A stretch of DNA of 64,000 bases from NCBI GenBank assembly GCA_031426915.1, contig JASJPB010000038.1, forward strand, positions 20,844 to 84,843, given 5' to 3'. This DNA comes from Sulfurimicrobium sp031426915 (lineage in GTDB: Bacteria; Pseudomonadota; Gammaproteobacteria; Burkholderiales; Sulfuricellaceae). Within the stretch, counting starts at the first letter, position 1. Every line of letters starts with the position of its first letter. Below the pieces are notes generated by a model. The model saw only the letters and a list, made by a program, of their open reading frames with translations, had not been told where the DNA came from and ran no database searches. The translations under genes and the position numbers were made by a program. This document shows, piece after piece, positions 9,025-19,100 of this stretch.

Positions 9025-9315
9025 TTAAACCTGGGGCGGCGCTTCGGGTGCCACGCCATGTTCCAGGCGATAAAGCCACGCCAGCAACTCCGCGACCGCC
9101 AGATACAATTCAGGCGGAATATGCTGATCCAGATCAACCTGCATCAATAGAGACACCAGCGCCGGCGATTCGTGTACATACACCCCAGCTGCCCGGGCCC
9201 GTTCGATAATGGCGTCCGCCAGCAGACCGCGTCCCTTGGCCACCACTTTCGGGGCTGACGTCCCCGCGTTGTATGCCAGGGCTACCGCAGTACGGCGGTC
9301 ATCCGGCCGGGTCAT
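9025..9315 (-). CDS. Free-standing FlhB cytoplasmic-domain protein (FlhX-like)
   Basis: The 96 residues match only the cytoplasmic C-terminal domain of the flagellar export-switch protein FlhB/YscU: RRTAVALAYNAG, then VVAKGRGLLADAIIERA and IPPELYLAVAELLAWLYRLEHG. There are no membrane segments and no NPTH autocleavage site; the start corresponds to just after the usual cleavage point. Such short paralogues are known beside fliK in several proteobacteria and can stand in for the cleaved C-terminal fragment. Its start lies 17 bases inside the end of fliK, the ruler protein that signals to FlhB, which supports a role in hook-length/export switching. Confidence 0.85.
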   Translation of the reverse strand: MTRPDDRRTAVALAYNAGTSAPKVVAKGRGLLADAIIERARAAGVYVHESPALVSLLMQVDLDQHIPPELYLAVAELLAWLYRLEHGVAPEAPPQV

Positions 9316-10480
9316 GACGCACTTTCATCTCGACCAATTGCAGCCCTGACGTTTCCATTCCCTGCTGCAGCGCGACTCGCTGTTCCGCCATCAGTTTTGC
9401 ACTCGCGGGCTCGGCCGCATTCAGTTGTATGCGGATGCCCTGAGGGTGGAACGTCAGTTTCGCCCCAATTTCCCCCAACTGGGGAAGTACCAGGCGCAGG
9501 CTGGTTTGCCACTCGGGTTGCACCATCTCGCCACCCTGCTCCCTGGCCATCCGCTCCTCGATCTGCCATTCCATGGTTTGGCCCGGCCAGACCTGTCCTT
9601 GCCACAACACCTGACGAGAATCGAGTGCGTCGAGTTGTTGTCGCACGATGGGCAAGGTTTCCGGATGCGCGGGCTGCTCCGGAATAGCCGCTTTTGTCAG
9701 ATTTTGGACATCGCCTGCAGGCTGGTTTGCTATTGTTTGCTGCCGCGACTGTTCAGTGGCGGGAGGAATCAAACTATTCGCCACGCTCTGCTTGACCCCA
9801 GACTCCTGCTGCGTGGAAGATAATCCAGGCAAGGCCCCCGGGAGCGTACCCTTGATTTCCCCCGCCAGCACATCCTCCTGTCGCGCAAAAGCTGCCGGAG
9901 ATGACAAACGACCTTGTGGTTCGCGCAACAGATCGCTTAGAGGCCGTTGTCCCGTCACCCATTGCGCTTGATGCGACTCGTAGAACAGGCCACTTTGAGT
10001 CAAGGCGCCGCGCAACGCCTGGGCGAAATCGAGGGAGCTTGCAGGCGCACCTGAAAGCAGGGGCGTAGTATGCACAATGGCGTTTGCAGCGCCACCTTTC
10101 GTTTCCGGCTGTGCGGCTTTTTCCAGCAATCCGCCCAGGAAACGGGCGGTTTCGCTCAATGAAACCTGGGGCTTGGCGGTGTTGGCCACATCCCCTAGGT
10201 CGCGCGACAACATGAAGGTGAGACGAGGGTGGCTGGTTACGAATACCAGATCAACGGTATCGCCGGGCTGGGTATTCTTGGGCAGATTCATGTCCAGCGC
10301 CTTGTCGGCGATCAAAACCTGGAACCGACCATTGGGAAGGTTGGCCACGACAAAGGCGGGGAGTTTTTGCCCCGGCACCAGTTGCGGCATTTCCAGTTGT
10401 TGCTGAGAGACCTCGATCAGGGGTGGGGCTGAGGTCTTGATCAGGAACTGGAGCTGGGAAAGTACGTCGTTATTAATCAT
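9299..10480 (-). CDS. fliK: Flagellar hook-length control protein
   Basis: Secreted ruler that measures the hook and switches the export apparatus to filament substrates. The 393-residue product is Pro/Gln/Ser-rich and low in conserved motifs through the middle, as usual, and ends with a Flg_hook-type C-terminal domain: LRLVLPQLGEIGAKLTFHPQG, then IQLNAAEPASAKLMAEQRVALQ. The start ATG at 10480 (MINNDVLSQLQFLIKTS) overlaps the stop of the upstream DUF2802 gene as ATGA, which decides it against the longer open frame from 10540. Confidence 0.88.
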   Translation of the reverse strand: MINNDVLSQLQFLIKTSAPPLIEVSQQQLEMPQLVPGQKLPAFVVANLPNGRFQVLIADKALDMNLPKNTQPGDTVDLVFVTSHPRLTFMLSRDLGDVANTAKPQVSLSETARFLGGLLEKAAQPETKGGAANAIVHTTPLLSGAPASSLDFAQALRGALTQSGLFYESHQAQWVTGQRPLSDLLREPQGRLSSPAAFARQEDVLAGEIKGTLPGALPGLSSTQQESGVKQSVANSLIPPATEQSRQQTIANQPAGDVQNLTKAAIPEQPAHPETLPIVRQQLDALDSRQVLWQGQVWPGQTMEWQIEERMAREQGGEMVQPEWQTSLRLVLPQLGEIGAKLTFHPQGIRIQLNAAEPASAKLMAEQRVALQQGMETSGLQLVEMKVRHDPAG

Positions 10481-10887
10481 GGCGAGCGGGCTCGATGCAT
10501 GGCCACAATCAGTTCGGCCTCGCCGCGGGATATACCACAACTGGAAGCCACCGCATCCGCATCCAACCCACCCTGGGCCATTTGAATCGCCTGGCTATAG
10601 GGAGTCTGTAATGGAGGCGGTGCCGTGCTGGGCATCTCCACCCTCGCCATTCCAGTTTCAAGCTCCGCAATTTTTTGGCGTAAATTGGCAACCTCGACTT
10701 CCATGTTTTCCAATCTCAACAGCGACACCTTGTCGAGCGTGGAGCGACGCCAATTGAATCTGGGTTCGCCAGTCTTGTTGGCGCGCAACAGCAATAGCAG
10801 CTCAGCCACATAAATGGCAAGGACTGCAGCCACGACAATCAGCAATTCGCGCCAGGTAATGACGAATGATTCCAAAATCGTTCCCAA
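10477..10887 (-). CDS. DUF2802-type membrane-anchored coiled-coil protein of the flagellar cluster
   Basis: 136 residues with one N-terminal membrane helix (about residues 15-34, LLIVVAAVLAIYVAELLLLL), then a coiled-coil segment (LENMEVEVANLRQKIAELE) and a C-terminal helix-turn-helix-like part (QGGLDADAVASSCGISRGEAELI). This architecture is that of the DUF2802 family often found next to fliK. Function is unknown. The best start is a TTG at 10887; no ATG exists in frame before the membrane helix, so the exact start is uncertain. Coupled to fliK by an ATGA overlap. Confidence 0.75.
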   Translation of the reverse strand: MGTILESFVITWRELLIVVAAVLAIYVAELLLLLRANKTGEPRFNWRRSTLDKVSLLRLENMEVEVANLRQKIAELETGMARVEMPSTAPPPLQTPYSQAIQMAQGGLDADAVASSCGISRGEAELIVAMHRARSP

Positions 10888-10939
10888 TCATAAAACTGCC
10901 AGAAACGATAACACCTCTTCAACGCTTCTCACAACACTC

Positions 10940-11185
10940 TCAGGCGTAATCGTCTATTTGGTGATCATCTTCGAAGGGTTTTCCTGACGGTGGCTGCGGA
11001 GGGCGCTTGCGTGGTTTACGCTTATGAAGCTGATCTTCCCAATATTCCTGGGGTTTGGAGCTTCCTTGGTCAGGCCGAATGGGAAGAGAGTGATCGAGAC
11101 CGCCAACCGGATCGGTTGCGGCAATAAACGGGGATGCCGCGACGCGGCTTGATGAATAAGAATATGTTTGCGGTTCAGGGGCCAT
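10940..11185 (-). CDS. Small hypothetical protein coupled to the fliT-like gene
   Basis: Reading from the ATG at 11185, which overlaps the last 11 bases of the fliT-like gene, gives an 81-residue protein starting MAPEPQTYSYSSSR. It is polar, with no membrane segment, and has a basic Pro-rich block (LHKRKPRKRPPQPPSG) and an acidic tail ending DDHQIDDYA. I do not recognise the family. Support for reality is the tight overlap with the gene before it and its place in an otherwise gap-free flagellar operon. Confidence 0.6.
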   Translation of the reverse strand: MAPEPQTYSYSSSRVAASPFIAATDPVGGLDHSLPIRPDQGSSKPQEYWEDQLHKRKPRKRPPQPPSGKPFEDDHQIDDYA

Positions 11186-11501
11186 ATGCTTGAAACAATT
11201 TGCGTTCCGTACCCATACTTGTGAGCAATTCCTGCAATTCGCCACGCCACGCCAGGGCAAGCGTGCTGGTTTCTGAATCCGCCACAAGAATCGCCTGGAT
11301 CAATTCGGAAACCCTCGCGGCGACTGTAGCGGGTATCGCTTCTTTAGCCGCATCCGCTCTCAATTCGGATAAAACTGAAACCCGCTTCTGCTCCAGTTCA
11401 AGCAACTCGTCCCACTGCTCTTGCCGCGCAGCTTGCAGCATCTGCCCGGTAAGCTGCGCCACCGCTTCGTAGTATTGCAAAATCCAGGCCGCGCGTTCCA
11501 C
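11175..11501 (-). CDS. fliT: FliT-like flagellar export chaperone
   Basis: 108 residues, almost wholly helical, starting MERAAWILQYYEAVAQLTGQ, 1 base after the fliS stop. Size, helical pattern (GQMLQAARQEQWDELLELEQKR) and position after fliD-fliS match FliT, the cytosolic chaperone of the filament cap FliD, which also restrains FlhDC in enterics. FliT proteins are poorly conserved, so the name rests on context and shape more than on motifs. Confidence 0.75.
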   Translation of the reverse strand: MERAAWILQYYEAVAQLTGQMLQAARQEQWDELLELEQKRVSVLSELRADAAKEAIPATVAARVSELIQAILVADSETSTLALAWRGELQELLTSMGTERKLFQAYGP

Positions 11502-11502
11502 C

Positions 11503-11967
11503 TCAAGCCTTGCCGTAACTCATCGAAGGCCGGGCTGAAACTGCCGGCTCAACCAAGGAAGATGCAACTGTCTGGGGTTGCTGGCCAATCTGTTCCCACG
11601 CTCCCTTGAGCTCTCCCAGCAAACGCGCCACTTCGTCCAGCCCTTGCGCATCATTCTTGATATTCGCCATCAGCAAACGATTGCTCATATATTCATATAG
11701 CGCTTTCAGATTCTGAGCCAACTCACCACCGGCGTCTTCATCAAGACTGACCTTGAGGCCCTCGTCGATAATGGCAATCGCCTTGGAAATAGCGGCTCCT
11801 TTGGCAGCCACATTACCTTGCTGCATATGCAGCCGGCCGTGAGAAATCGCAAGAATCGCACCATCGAACAACATGGAGATCAATTTATGTGGACTTGCAC
11901 TGGCGATGCTGGTCTCAACCCCCACCTGGGAGTAGGCATTCAGCGCGTTACGGGACATGGCACTCAT
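11503..11967 (-). CDS. fliS: Flagellin export chaperone
   Basis: Binds the C-terminus of unpolymerised flagellin and keeps it export-competent. Seen: NALNAYSQVGVETSIASASPHKLISMLFDGA, matching the FliS N-terminal helix with its A-Y and the P-H-K/R-L-I-x-M-L-F-D-G hallmark, and the LKALYEYMSNRLLMAN helix near residues 90-105. 154 residues; the extra C-terminal Ser/Pro tail is variable. ATG at 11967 is preceded by GGAGAG. Confidence 0.95.
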   Translation of the reverse strand: MSAMSRNALNAYSQVGVETSIASASPHKLISMLFDGAILAISHGRLHMQQGNVAAKGAAISKAIAIIDEGLKVSLDEDAGGELAQNLKALYEYMSNRLLMANIKNDAQGLDEVARLLGELKGAWEQIGQQPQTVASSLVEPAVSARPSMSYGKA

Positions 11968-11989
11968 TTTATTATCTCTCCGTAATCAA

Positions 11990-14005
11990 TCAACTACTTG
12001 CCCCAGGCAAATTGGCCAGCTGTTGCGTCAGAAAATTACTGGTTTGAGTCATGCTGCTAACGAAGGTGTCCAGCGCGCTAAACTGCTTTCTATAGCGCGC
12101 TTCAATGCCCTGCAAGCGACGCGAGACAACTTCCCGTTTTGTTCCAATATCTTTAATGCTGAGATTAATGCCATCGGTGCGACTGCTTAACGACCCTTTA
12201 CTGTCCAGTACGTGGGTAAGCAAAGTATCGAGCTGGTGTGCATAACCCTGAAAATAACTGACCGTCCCCCGGCTACCCGTACTTCCACCCGTCACCTGGA
12301 TCTTGAGGCCATCTGAAGCGTTGCCTACCGCTCCCGTCAGATATTGCCCCGAGCCCGCCGCCGCAACCCCATTGATGGTGCCTGCAACATCAACACCTAC
12401 GGACGCGACAGGCGCGGCGCCCATCAAGTTAACTGCGCCAGTGCCGGACACGCTGGCATTCGACGCGGAGCCGTATCGGTTGGAAGTAATGCTCAGGATA
12501 CCGGCAGACTGGGTTACGGAAACTGAAATTCCAGCATCGGAAAATGCAGTTGCACCGTTTATTTTTGACTGCACCTCCGCTGCCAGCGTGGCTGCGGTAT
12601 AGGTTCCAGCGGCGAGGGTGAGCGAAGCGCTCACCCCGTCCACCGTAACATCCAGCCCATCATTCGAAGCCAGCGTAATGGTCAGGCCTGCCGCCACGGA
12701 ACCCGTGAGATTGCCGCGACTCGCCAATTGGCTGACGTTCAGGGCATAACTTCCTGCCTTCGTGTTGGCGGACGAACTGAAATAACTGACCAGGCTATCG
12801 CTTGCCTTGCCAGTTGCGGCAAATACCCCGGCAATGTCGGAAAAGTTGTTGTCCAATGCTGTTTGCAACTTGGCACTATTGAGCGCCAGCGTACCGTCTT
12901 TCTGGAAATTTATCCCAACTTGGGAAAGACTGGTGAGAGCGCCGCCACCTGTCAGCGGCGTATTCAAAATCCCACGCAACTGGTTACGTATCGTGCGCAC
13001 CGTGGAATCGCCCTGCAGAATCGCGGCTTCCTTGGTGTCAGCGTTATAGGCGCTGGAATCCTTCAAGGCCTTGCTTGCCTCGTTATAAGCTTTGACAAAA
13101 CTTTCGACCGCAGACTTGACCGATGCCGTGTCGCGCGCCACGGACAGTGTCGCGCTCCCGATTTTCAGGGCACTAAGCGTAACGCCTGGAATCACATCCG
13201 TTACGCTGGTACTCGCCTTGCTCACAAACACGCCATCTACAGTCATTTCCGTGTTCTGGGCCGAAAGCGTTTCCTGAAGACCTTGCGTCCCGGCGGGATT
13301 ATGGGCCAACAAACTGGAAAGAGCGGCTTCACCGGTTACGCTGATTTTGAGGCTGTTATCCTTGCCAGCGGTGTCCGCGCTAACCACCAGACGATAGGGC
13401 GAAGATCCTCCATCGTTGATAATCGTAGCCTTGACACCGATTTTTGCATTATTGATGGCATCACGAATTCCGGAGAGCGAGTTGTTGCTGGAATCGATGG
13501 TGACTGTTTTGATACCGCTGCCATTACTGGTAAAGGTCGATCCGGCATACGTTCCTCCCGTGCCAGTGACGGAATCATATGCGGTGAACGCTCCACCGCT
13601 GATGGTACCGAAATCGAACGTCAAGGTTGTACTGGTGCCGGCACCGATGGATGCCGTGATGCTGCTTTGTCCCGTTGCCAGCAATTTTTGCGACTGGGCC
13701 AGTTTGCTGACATTTATGGAATAGTTCCCCGCCGAGGCTATGCTGGTGGCTGATGCGGAAACAATGGTTGAATCAGAGGAGCTTGCCTTGACGGCAGTAA
13801 ATTTGGAGGCGTCGCTCAATGCCCGCACCGAGGTTTGGAAAGACGACAGGACCCCTTTGAGGGTTCCAAAAGCAGTCAACTGCGCCTGAAAACTTGCTTC
13901 TCTTGTAGCCAGCACGGTCAGAGGGCGCTGCTCGAGTTGCATCAACTGACTGACGATGCTATTAACGTCGAGGTTGGAACCGAGGCCGGGTGATGAGATT
14001 GCCAT
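11990..14005 (-). CDS. fliD: Flagellar filament cap protein
   Basis: Capping protein (HAP2) at the filament tip that guides flagellin assembly. The 671 residues begin MAISSPGLGSNLDVNSIVSQ, the standard FliD N-terminus, followed by LMQLEQRPLTVL; the C-terminal part has the coiled region YFQGYAHQLDTLLTHVLDSK and SSMTQTSNFLTQQL. It is longer than the usual 450-500 residues because the central Ala/Ser/Thr-rich outer domain is expanded. The start at 14005 has GGAGG five bases upstream; an open frame extends 39 codons further but is not FliD-like. Confidence 0.95.
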   Translation of the reverse strand: MAISSPGLGSNLDVNSIVSQLMQLEQRPLTVLATREASFQAQLTAFGTLKGVLSSFQTSVRALSDASKFTAVKASSSDSTIVSASATSIASAGNYSINVSKLAQSQKLLATGQSSITASIGAGTSTTLTFDFGTISGGAFTAYDSVTGTGGTYAGSTFTSNGSGIKTVTIDSSNNSLSGIRDAINNAKIGVKATIINDGGSSPYRLVVSADTAGKDNSLKISVTGEAALSSLLAHNPAGTQGLQETLSAQNTEMTVDGVFVSKASTSVTDVIPGVTLSALKIGSATLSVARDTASVKSAVESFVKAYNEASKALKDSSAYNADTKEAAILQGDSTVRTIRNQLRGILNTPLTGGGALTSLSQVGINFQKDGTLALNSAKLQTALDNNFSDIAGVFAATGKASDSLVSYFSSSANTKAGSYALNVSQLASRGNLTGSVAAGLTITLASNDGLDVTVDGVSASLTLAAGTYTAATLAAEVQSKINGATAFSDAGISVSVTQSAGILSITSNRYGSASNASVSGTGAVNLMGAAPVASVGVDVAGTINGVAAAGSGQYLTGAVGNASDGLKIQVTGGSTGSRGTVSYFQGYAHQLDTLLTHVLDSKGSLSSRTDGINLSIKDIGTKREVVSRRLQGIEARYRKQFSALDTFVSSMTQTSNFLTQQLANLPGASS

Positions 14006-14069
14006 GTTATCCTCCGCGAAAGTTAACAGCCAACAGCACACAGAAACCGTGCTGCGCGCTGATAACCGC

Positions 14070-14456
14070 TCAAGCCTTATCCCGTACCAGTAAACCCTGG
14101 AGTTGATCCAAGGCCTTGGCAATTGCGATGACTTCCTTCGATGGAATCTGCCGGATTACTTCCTTGCTTTCCACGTCCACCACCTTGACTACATCTATGC
14201 CGGTATCTTCATCCACCGTGAACTTGAGGTCGCTGGATATCATTCTTACAGCCTGATTGATTTTCTCGACCGACTGTTTCAGCGATCCCGCACTCACGGT
14301 TTCGCCGACGGCCTGCACAGCTTTGGATGGCAATTCGACGACGGCAGCAGGTGAAACTTGCGAAGCCTCGGCAGTGGGAACACGTTGCTGTGTGTTCGTA
14401 TTACCCGGCACGGATGGCGAATAATCGCCAGAATTTATCAGAGAAATTTGCATCAT
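14070..14456 (-). CDS. flaG: FlaG family protein
   Basis: 128 residues with the FlaG C-terminal domain: LKFTVDEDTGIDVVKVVDVESKEVIRQIPS with the conserved F-x-x-x-E/D-x-T-G and V-I-R-Q-I-P-S/P. FlaG proteins sit beside flagellin and affect filament length in several species; the biochemical role is not settled. Two adjacent ATGs (14456, 14453) follow GAAGGAG; either may be used. It lies between fliC and fliD. Confidence 0.92.
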   Translation of the reverse strand: MMQISLINSGDYSPSVPGNTNTQQRVPTAEASQVSPAAVVELPSKAVQAVGETVSAGSLKQSVEKINQAVRMISSDLKFTVDEDTGIDVVKVVDVESKEVIRQIPSKEVIAIAKALDQLQGLLVRDKA

Positions 14457-14475
14457 GCTTCTCCTTCAATGCAGA

Positions 14476-14509
14476 AATCCTGGCCATGAGTCCGCCCCTG
14501 GCCAGGATT
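14476..14509 (-). terminator. Probable terminator/attenuator after fliC
   Basis: An 11-bp perfect stem AATCCTGGCCA (14476-14486) / TGGCCAGGATT (14499-14509) with a 12-base loop follows the fliC stop and precedes flaG. The T tract after it is short (TTT), so it may only reduce read-through into flaG-fliD, in keeping with the large excess of flagellin needed. Confidence 0.6.
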
Positions 14510-14530
14510 GTTTTACACTATGCTACCCTT

Positions 14531-16027
14531 TTACCGCAGCAGGCTCAACACATTGTTTGGCAAGGAATTTGCCTGTGCCAGCATCGCCACGCCCGCTTGC
14601 TGAAGAATCTGCGCACGAGTCAGGTTTGCAGTCTCGGCCGCGAAGTCCGCATCACGAATCCGGCTACGTGCAGAAGACATGTTTTCCGATGTCGTTTGCA
14701 GGTTGGTAATCGTTGCTTCAAAACGATTCTGCAGAGCGCCGTATGCGGAACGCTGGCCGTTGATCGCAGTCAGCGCCATGTCGGCGATGCGTAAGGCCTG
14801 GGTCGCGCCGGCAACGGTGGTGATATCGATGGTCGAAACAGCTTGCAGGGAACCTGCCACCGTACCGCTTGCAGCCAGTACCGCTCCAAACGCGCCGGAA
14901 GTCAGTGCCGCGCCGGTACTGACCAGCGAGTACGACTTGTCGGAGTCCAGATTGATCTGGCCACCGATAGTCAGGTTGCCAGCGGTGGTTGCAGCCAGCG
15001 TCACACCACCCGCCGTCAGGGAACCCGCGGCTCCTGCGGTATCCGCAGCAGTCAGGTTGATGTTATAGCCTTCGGACTGGGTCAGGACGATGCCGGTATT
15101 ACCTGTATTCAACTTGGCGGAAACACCTGTCTGTCCGGCCGCATTGTTGAATGCGGTCACTGCCTGGGAAAGGTTGTCCGCACCCGTGGTACCGGAAATT
15201 GCGAAAGATACGGTTGCAGCGGTGGTTGTATTGGAGCCATACACACTCAGCGAGAAACTGCCTGAAGCACCGAACGCCAACGTTGTTTCCGTGAAGGCAG
15301 CAGCACCTACGCCAGTCTGGCTTTGCGCATTGACAGCGATAGCCACATCGCGGGCCGAAGCCGAAACTGTCAGGTTACCTGTTGCGCCACTTGCAGCTGC
15401 ACCCTTAACGGTAATGCCGCCTGCGGTGCTGACTACCGCACCGGTTGCGCCGGTACCGGTCACGTCCGTGCTCGAAGTCGCCACAGTGCGGGTACCTTGT
15501 TTGCCCACTTCATAAGCACCGTACTGTGTGGTGAGGAAGTTGGTGGTGGTTGCCGTAATGGTCTGGTTGGCATTGGCGCCCACCTGATACACAGCAGAGC
15601 CGAAGGTACCATCGAACAATTTTTGACCGTTGAATTCAGTCGAACTCGCGAAGCGGCCCAGTTCCTGGTTCAACTGTGTTGCTTCCTGATTCAGCGCTTG
15701 ACGGTCGGATGCGGTATTGGTCGCGTTGGCGGCTTGCACTGCCAGTTCGCGGATACGCTGCATCAGGTTGCCCATCTGTTCCATCGAGCCTTCAGCCGTC
15801 TGGGCGAGGGATACACCGTCATTGGCATTACGACGCGCCTGATCCAGACCGCGGATCTGGGTGGTGAAACGCTCGGAAATCGCCAGGCCTGCTGCATCGT
15901 CCTTTGCGGAGTTGATCCGCAGACCGGAAGACAAGCGTTGCAGGGACTGCGTAAGCGAACCCTGACTGGAATTGAGTTGACGTTGCGTGTTCAGCGACGG
16001 AACGTTGGTGTTGATAATCTGTGCCAT
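14531..16027 (-). CDS. fliC: Flagellin
   Basis: Filament subunit, 498 residues. The N-terminal D0/D1 helix MAQIINTNVPSLNTQRQLNS, SLQRLSSGLRINSAKDDAAG and the C-terminal SARSRIRDADFAAETANLTR and QILQQAGVAMLAQANSLPNN are canonical. The central surface domain (about residues 175-420) is rich in Ala, Gly, Thr and Ser, the kind of exposed region that is O-glycosylated in other bacteria. ATG at 16027 lies behind GGAGG. Driven by a clear sigma-28 promoter and placed at the edge of the glycan island, it is the most obvious acceptor candidate for it. Confidence 0.97.
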   Translation of the reverse strand: MAQIINTNVPSLNTQRQLNSSQGSLTQSLQRLSSGLRINSAKDDAAGLAISERFTTQIRGLDQARRNANDGVSLAQTAEGSMEQMGNLMQRIRELAVQAANATNTASDRQALNQEATQLNQELGRFASSTEFNGQKLFDGTFGSAVYQVGANANQTITATTTNFLTTQYGAYEVGKQGTRTVATSSTDVTGTGATGAVVSTAGGITVKGAAASGATGNLTVSASARDVAIAVNAQSQTGVGAAAFTETTLAFGASGSFSLSVYGSNTTTAATVSFAISGTTGADNLSQAVTAFNNAAGQTGVSAKLNTGNTGIVLTQSEGYNINLTAADTAGAAGSLTAGGVTLAATTAGNLTIGGQINLDSDKSYSLVSTGAALTSGAFGAVLAASGTVAGSLQAVSTIDITTVAGATQALRIADMALTAINGQRSAYGALQNRFEATITNLQTTSENMSSARSRIRDADFAAETANLTRAQILQQAGVAMLAQANSLPNNVLSLLR

Positions 16028-16116
16028 GATAGCCTCCGAAATTAACCAGTTAATCCTACATCAAAGCTGTGCAGGCCTTTGTTACGCTGACCCACCTTTC
16101 AGTCTTCTTGTTTTGT

Positions 16117-16143
16117 CTATCGGCACACTGCCAGTGAACTTTA
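16117..16143 (-). promoter_or_regulatory. Sigma-28 (FliA) promoter of fliC
   Basis: Minus strand: TAAAGTTC (16143-16136), 11 bases, GCCGATAG (16124-16117), against the FliA consensus TAAAGTTT-N11-GCCGATAA: 14 of 16 positions match with the exact spacing. It lies about 90 bases upstream of the fliC ATG. Confidence 0.92.
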
Positions 16144-16165
16144 GCCCCGCTACCGAATTTCTTGT

Positions 16166-19100
16166 TTACGGCAGCCATGCAGCTTTCCATACATCCAGAT
16201 TGTCTTCCAGCATCCAGCGGGACAACACAAGCTCTCGTAATGCATCTCCTTGACCGGCGCTTTTTTCCGGATGGGCAAGATGCTCACGTATCGCACCCAG
16301 CCACTCGGAAACGTGATTCCGAACCAGCGTCACCGGAAACTCTCCACGGTAAGGGTGTATGTCCGTGCATACCACCGGATAGCCCATCGCCCCATATTCC
16401 AGCAGCTTCAAATGGCTCTTGCACTCATTGAAGGGATGAACCTCAAGTGGCGCCAGCGCAAGATCCAGATTAAGGCTGGCTAATTTTGACGGGTACTTAT
16501 CCAGCGGAACTCCTTCATGAAACTCATGGATAAAAGGCTGGATTTCTTCGATGCACATGCCGAAAAATACCCACTCCACCTCATCAGATAACGCTTTTAC
16601 CACATCCACAATAATTTCCAGGTCACCCGTATGGCTGTTCCCCCCAACCCAACCCACACGGGGCTTCCGGCCTGCCCTTCGCTTGGGCATATGCCCTTTC
16701 CAGTAAGTTCCGTCAAGGTAGTTGGGCACGACCCGGATATCGGGATGCAAGTGCCGGTACGCATCCGCCAGGGGTTGTGTCGAAACGACAAAGCGGTCGC
16801 ATATACTCAGCGCCTCTTTCAGCCAATGCGCCACGTCCGCAGGTATAAAAGGCCTCAATGCGCTTTTTGGTGGAAGATCCGTGATCAGGTCATCCAGTTC
16901 GTACACGCGGAATGCGCGACTGAAACGTTTGTAGCGCCTGATTGCCTCTACCTGATGTTCATACACCTGGCGCTGCAACACGATGACATCCGGCGCCACA
17001 CGCTCCATTTCGGGGGGGGACATGGTGGACCTGCTGGTCATGACCTGCGCCTTCAGGGTGCGGTTTAATGCCCGTGCCGGCGAAGAAATTCGATACTCGC
17101 CGCTGCCCGTGTCGTCCGCCGGATTCACCAGTATGCGTGGCAGCGGCTTCCACGGATAAGGCTCACAGGATAGGGGTGCCAGCGTCCCCACCGCAAAGTC
17201 ATGGCGCAGGCTGAGATTCGGGTTGTAGGCCGGATCGCGAGCCATTCTCGCCAACCAGCGGGAATAAAATTCCCCCCATGATGCGGATGCCTTGCTCTCC
17301 TCCGGCTTGCCTATATAAAGCAGGCTGACAAAAGGTGTCCATTCGAGCCAGTCGCCCTGCTGCGTCAGACGCAGACAGAGATCGGCTGCGCCGAGGTCTC
17401 CCGAAAAGGCGACGTCGAATCCTCCCGCAATTTCGAACGTCCTGTGCTTCAGCACCAGACACGCTTCAGGCAGCGCCGAAAAATTCTGGGCCAGAAGCGC
17501 GCGGCCATAATAACCAGGATAATCCAGGGCGGCATCGGCAAATGGCGTAAAAACGGGCTGGTTGTTAAGGCCAAGGATTGCCCCAGCCTGGAACACCTTA
17601 CCGTCCGCCTGAAGCAGGCGCGGCCCCACCGCCGCCACACCGGCCTGGCTAGCCCGCGCCAGCATCTCTTCCAGCCAGTCGTTTTGCATCACTGCGCATG
17701 CCGCCTGCAAAAACACCAGGAATTCGCCCTGCGCCTCTGCCGCCAACCGATTACGCGAGGCAGCCCAGCTCAATGTTTCAGTCAGGAGCACGGCACGGAT
17801 GCGAGGCTCACCCAATTTACCCAGGGCATCGACATAAGCGCGCGCATCTTCGGGCGTGCTTGAATCAGCCAGCAACACCAACTCGTAATTAGGCCAAGTC
17901 GTTTTCTCGAGGACGCTCTCCACGCAGCGCTGCAGATGCGCCAGATCGTTGTCGGCCACAACCAGCACGGAAGCTGAAACTTCCTGCCCAATACGGTAAC
18001 GCACCCTGCAACTCGCCGGGAATGCGCCATGTATCACATCGGCACCAATCCCCCGACGCTCAAGGTGGGCGGAAACCGCGAGGCGGCCCCGCTCAATCAA
18101 CTCGGAAACGGGCAGTTTGCAATGGCCCCCGTCTGTCAGGCGATGATAAAGAACGTCGGGCACATGTCCGAAGACATTTGCACCAGCCTGTTCATAGGCA
18201 CGCAGCACCAGATCATATTCCTCCACGCCGGAATAACGGGTATCGAATCCGCCCAGTTGCCTGAACAGGTTAGCTTCGGCAAGCATCAGGCCACCGATGT
18301 ACGGATAACTGAGCAGCAGTGCAGGGTTGAAATCCGGCTTGAAGTGGGGAAGTTCTCGTATCGCAACGCTGTTGATTCGGTCTTCATCGGAGTAGATAAC
18401 GCGCCAGTCCGGGTGGGACAAACCGGCCTCGGCAAGGGAAAACAGGGCGTGGGGCGCGAACTGATCACCGGCATCGGCATACCCCACCCAATCCGCGGGG
18501 AATTCGACCAGTATCCGATTAGCCTCCTGTAACAGATCGCCATGCGCGACATGCCAGCAAAGGCGATCATTATCCCGCCATTCGGGCGACGGCTCGAAAG
18601 GCGCGATCACGCTGACACGTGCGGGCATGTGATATTGCCCCGCCAGAGAACCTATCGTAGTGGCGAGCTTGCGGTCATCCGGTTGCGATATAAGCAGCGC
18701 CAGGTGGATGCGCGGCGGGTGGTTCCACAAACGAGCGCGCTGATCGCACAGCGCTTTGTGTTCCGGCGTCGGCTGGTGTTGTTCCTGCCACACACGATAG
18801 CAGGTCGTAATCTGGTCATCCGGTGAGGGCACGTAAATTTCCGTATCGACGCCAGCCAGAGCCTTGAGCTCCTGAGGATGTTGCTTGTAGGCTGTCGCCC
18901 ACAGTGAAAACCTGTCACGCTGCACCAGCACTTCCGCAAAACCTGCTGCAATCAAAGTCCAGTAAAGCTTTTTAGCGGTGAAGCCGGTCCGGTGGCACAT
19001 AAATTCATTGCCGCAGGCAGTTTCCGAACCCAGACCATAGATAATGTCATGCGCAGCGATCGGCCCCGCGGGGGATATATATGCGACGCCATCCAGCTCG

